Below are positions 24,267-24,321 of a stretch of 24,321 nt of DNA, in pieces. The position numbers and the translations under genes were made by a program. Every line of letters starts with the position of its first letter. Positions within the stretch are counted from its first letter, which is position 1. The notes beneath the pieces are model-generated. The model was not told the origin of the DNA and did not search any database. It was given only the letters and a program-made list of their open reading frames with translations. The stretch lies in assembly GCA_964643145.1 (NCBI GenBank), contig CAZXPG010000028.1, forward strand, positions 1 to 24,321, read 5' to 3'. The DNA is from CAZXPG01 sp964643145. Lineage in GTDB: Bacteria > Pseudomonadota > Alphaproteobacteria > Rickettsiales > Arcanibacteraceae.

Positions 24267-24304
24267 TAACCTCAGTTTTGGATAAGCTACGCTTATCCAA
24301 AACT
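24267..24304 (-). repeat. Palindromic repeat element, right copy (inverted)
   Basis: TAACCTC (24267-24273), then AGTTTTGGATAAGC (24274-24287), loop TAC, and the complementary arm (24291-24304). It is the reverse complement of the element at 16-53 apart from the 3-base loop. The bases after it reach the window end and weakly match the left copy's outer flank. Confidence 0.85.
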
Positions 24305-24321
24305 GTCAACTATTTGAAAAA

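Noticed and set aside
1..24321. A circular plasmid or phage closed by the terminal repeats
   Set aside because: The end repeats are inverted, not direct, and the genes are chromosomal housekeeping genes with no replication or phage functions.

Overview
The window looks like chromosomal DNA from an alphaproteobacterium. The citrate synthase, DnaE, DnaX, Etf pair, short zinc-finger protein and the dnaX-ybaB-recR gene order all fit that group. The genus cannot be named from sequence alone. Base composition looks intermediate, but the first large gene is visibly more A+T-rich than the rest. An insertion-sequence remnant, several palindromic repeat families and a large unrecognised membrane protein would suit a repeat-rich, possibly host-associated lineage, but that is inference.

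Layout. Positions 1-526 hold a palindromic repeat, a 5'-truncated IS481-type transposase and a promoter region with an operator-like palindrome. Positions 527-3172 encode an 881-residue orphan membrane protein with a His/Cys-rich N-terminus. Then come gltA (+) and dnaE (-), convergent and 10 bp apart; a 60-residue zinc-finger protein (+) whose start codon sits in a strong hairpin; and a small lipoprotein (+). A long minus-strand run follows, read right to left: dnaX, ybaB, recR, hisI, a ModA-like binding protein, an OmpA-domain protein and tag. dnaX is preceded by a 7-codon leader ORF with a strong ribosome binding site. Divergent from dnaX lie etfB-etfA, then a tight plus-strand operon rfbB-rfbA-rfbD-rfbC for dTDP-L-rhamnose. 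After it come a glycosyltransferase fused to an SDR/epimerase-like domain, a UDP-glucuronate 4-epimerase and a two-CBS-domain protein.

How the genes fit together. The rfb genes make dTDP-L-rhamnose from glucose-1-phosphate. The fused GT2 protein is the likely user of that sugar, and the epimerase would add UDP-galacturonate, so this block probably builds a rhamnose/uronate-containing surface glycan. The minus-strand run is the common dnaX-ybaB-recR replication/repair set with hisI and unrelated envelope and transport genes attached. EtfAB, citrate synthase and the zinc-finger protein belong to respiratory metabolism.

The most unusual feature is the number of different palindromic repeats. 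The first and last ~53 bases are inverted copies of one element, so this may be an assembly contig that breaks at a multicopy repeat. A cloverleaf-like repeat reads in frame into the N-terminus of the ModA-like gene, and another palindrome supplies the C-terminus of the glycosyltransferase fusion. Palindromic repeats are therefore contributing coding sequence. The most novel proteins are the 881-residue membrane protein and the GT2-SDR fusion. No tRNA, rRNA, CRISPR array or complete mobile element was seen. No stretch longer than 300 bases lacks a gene.
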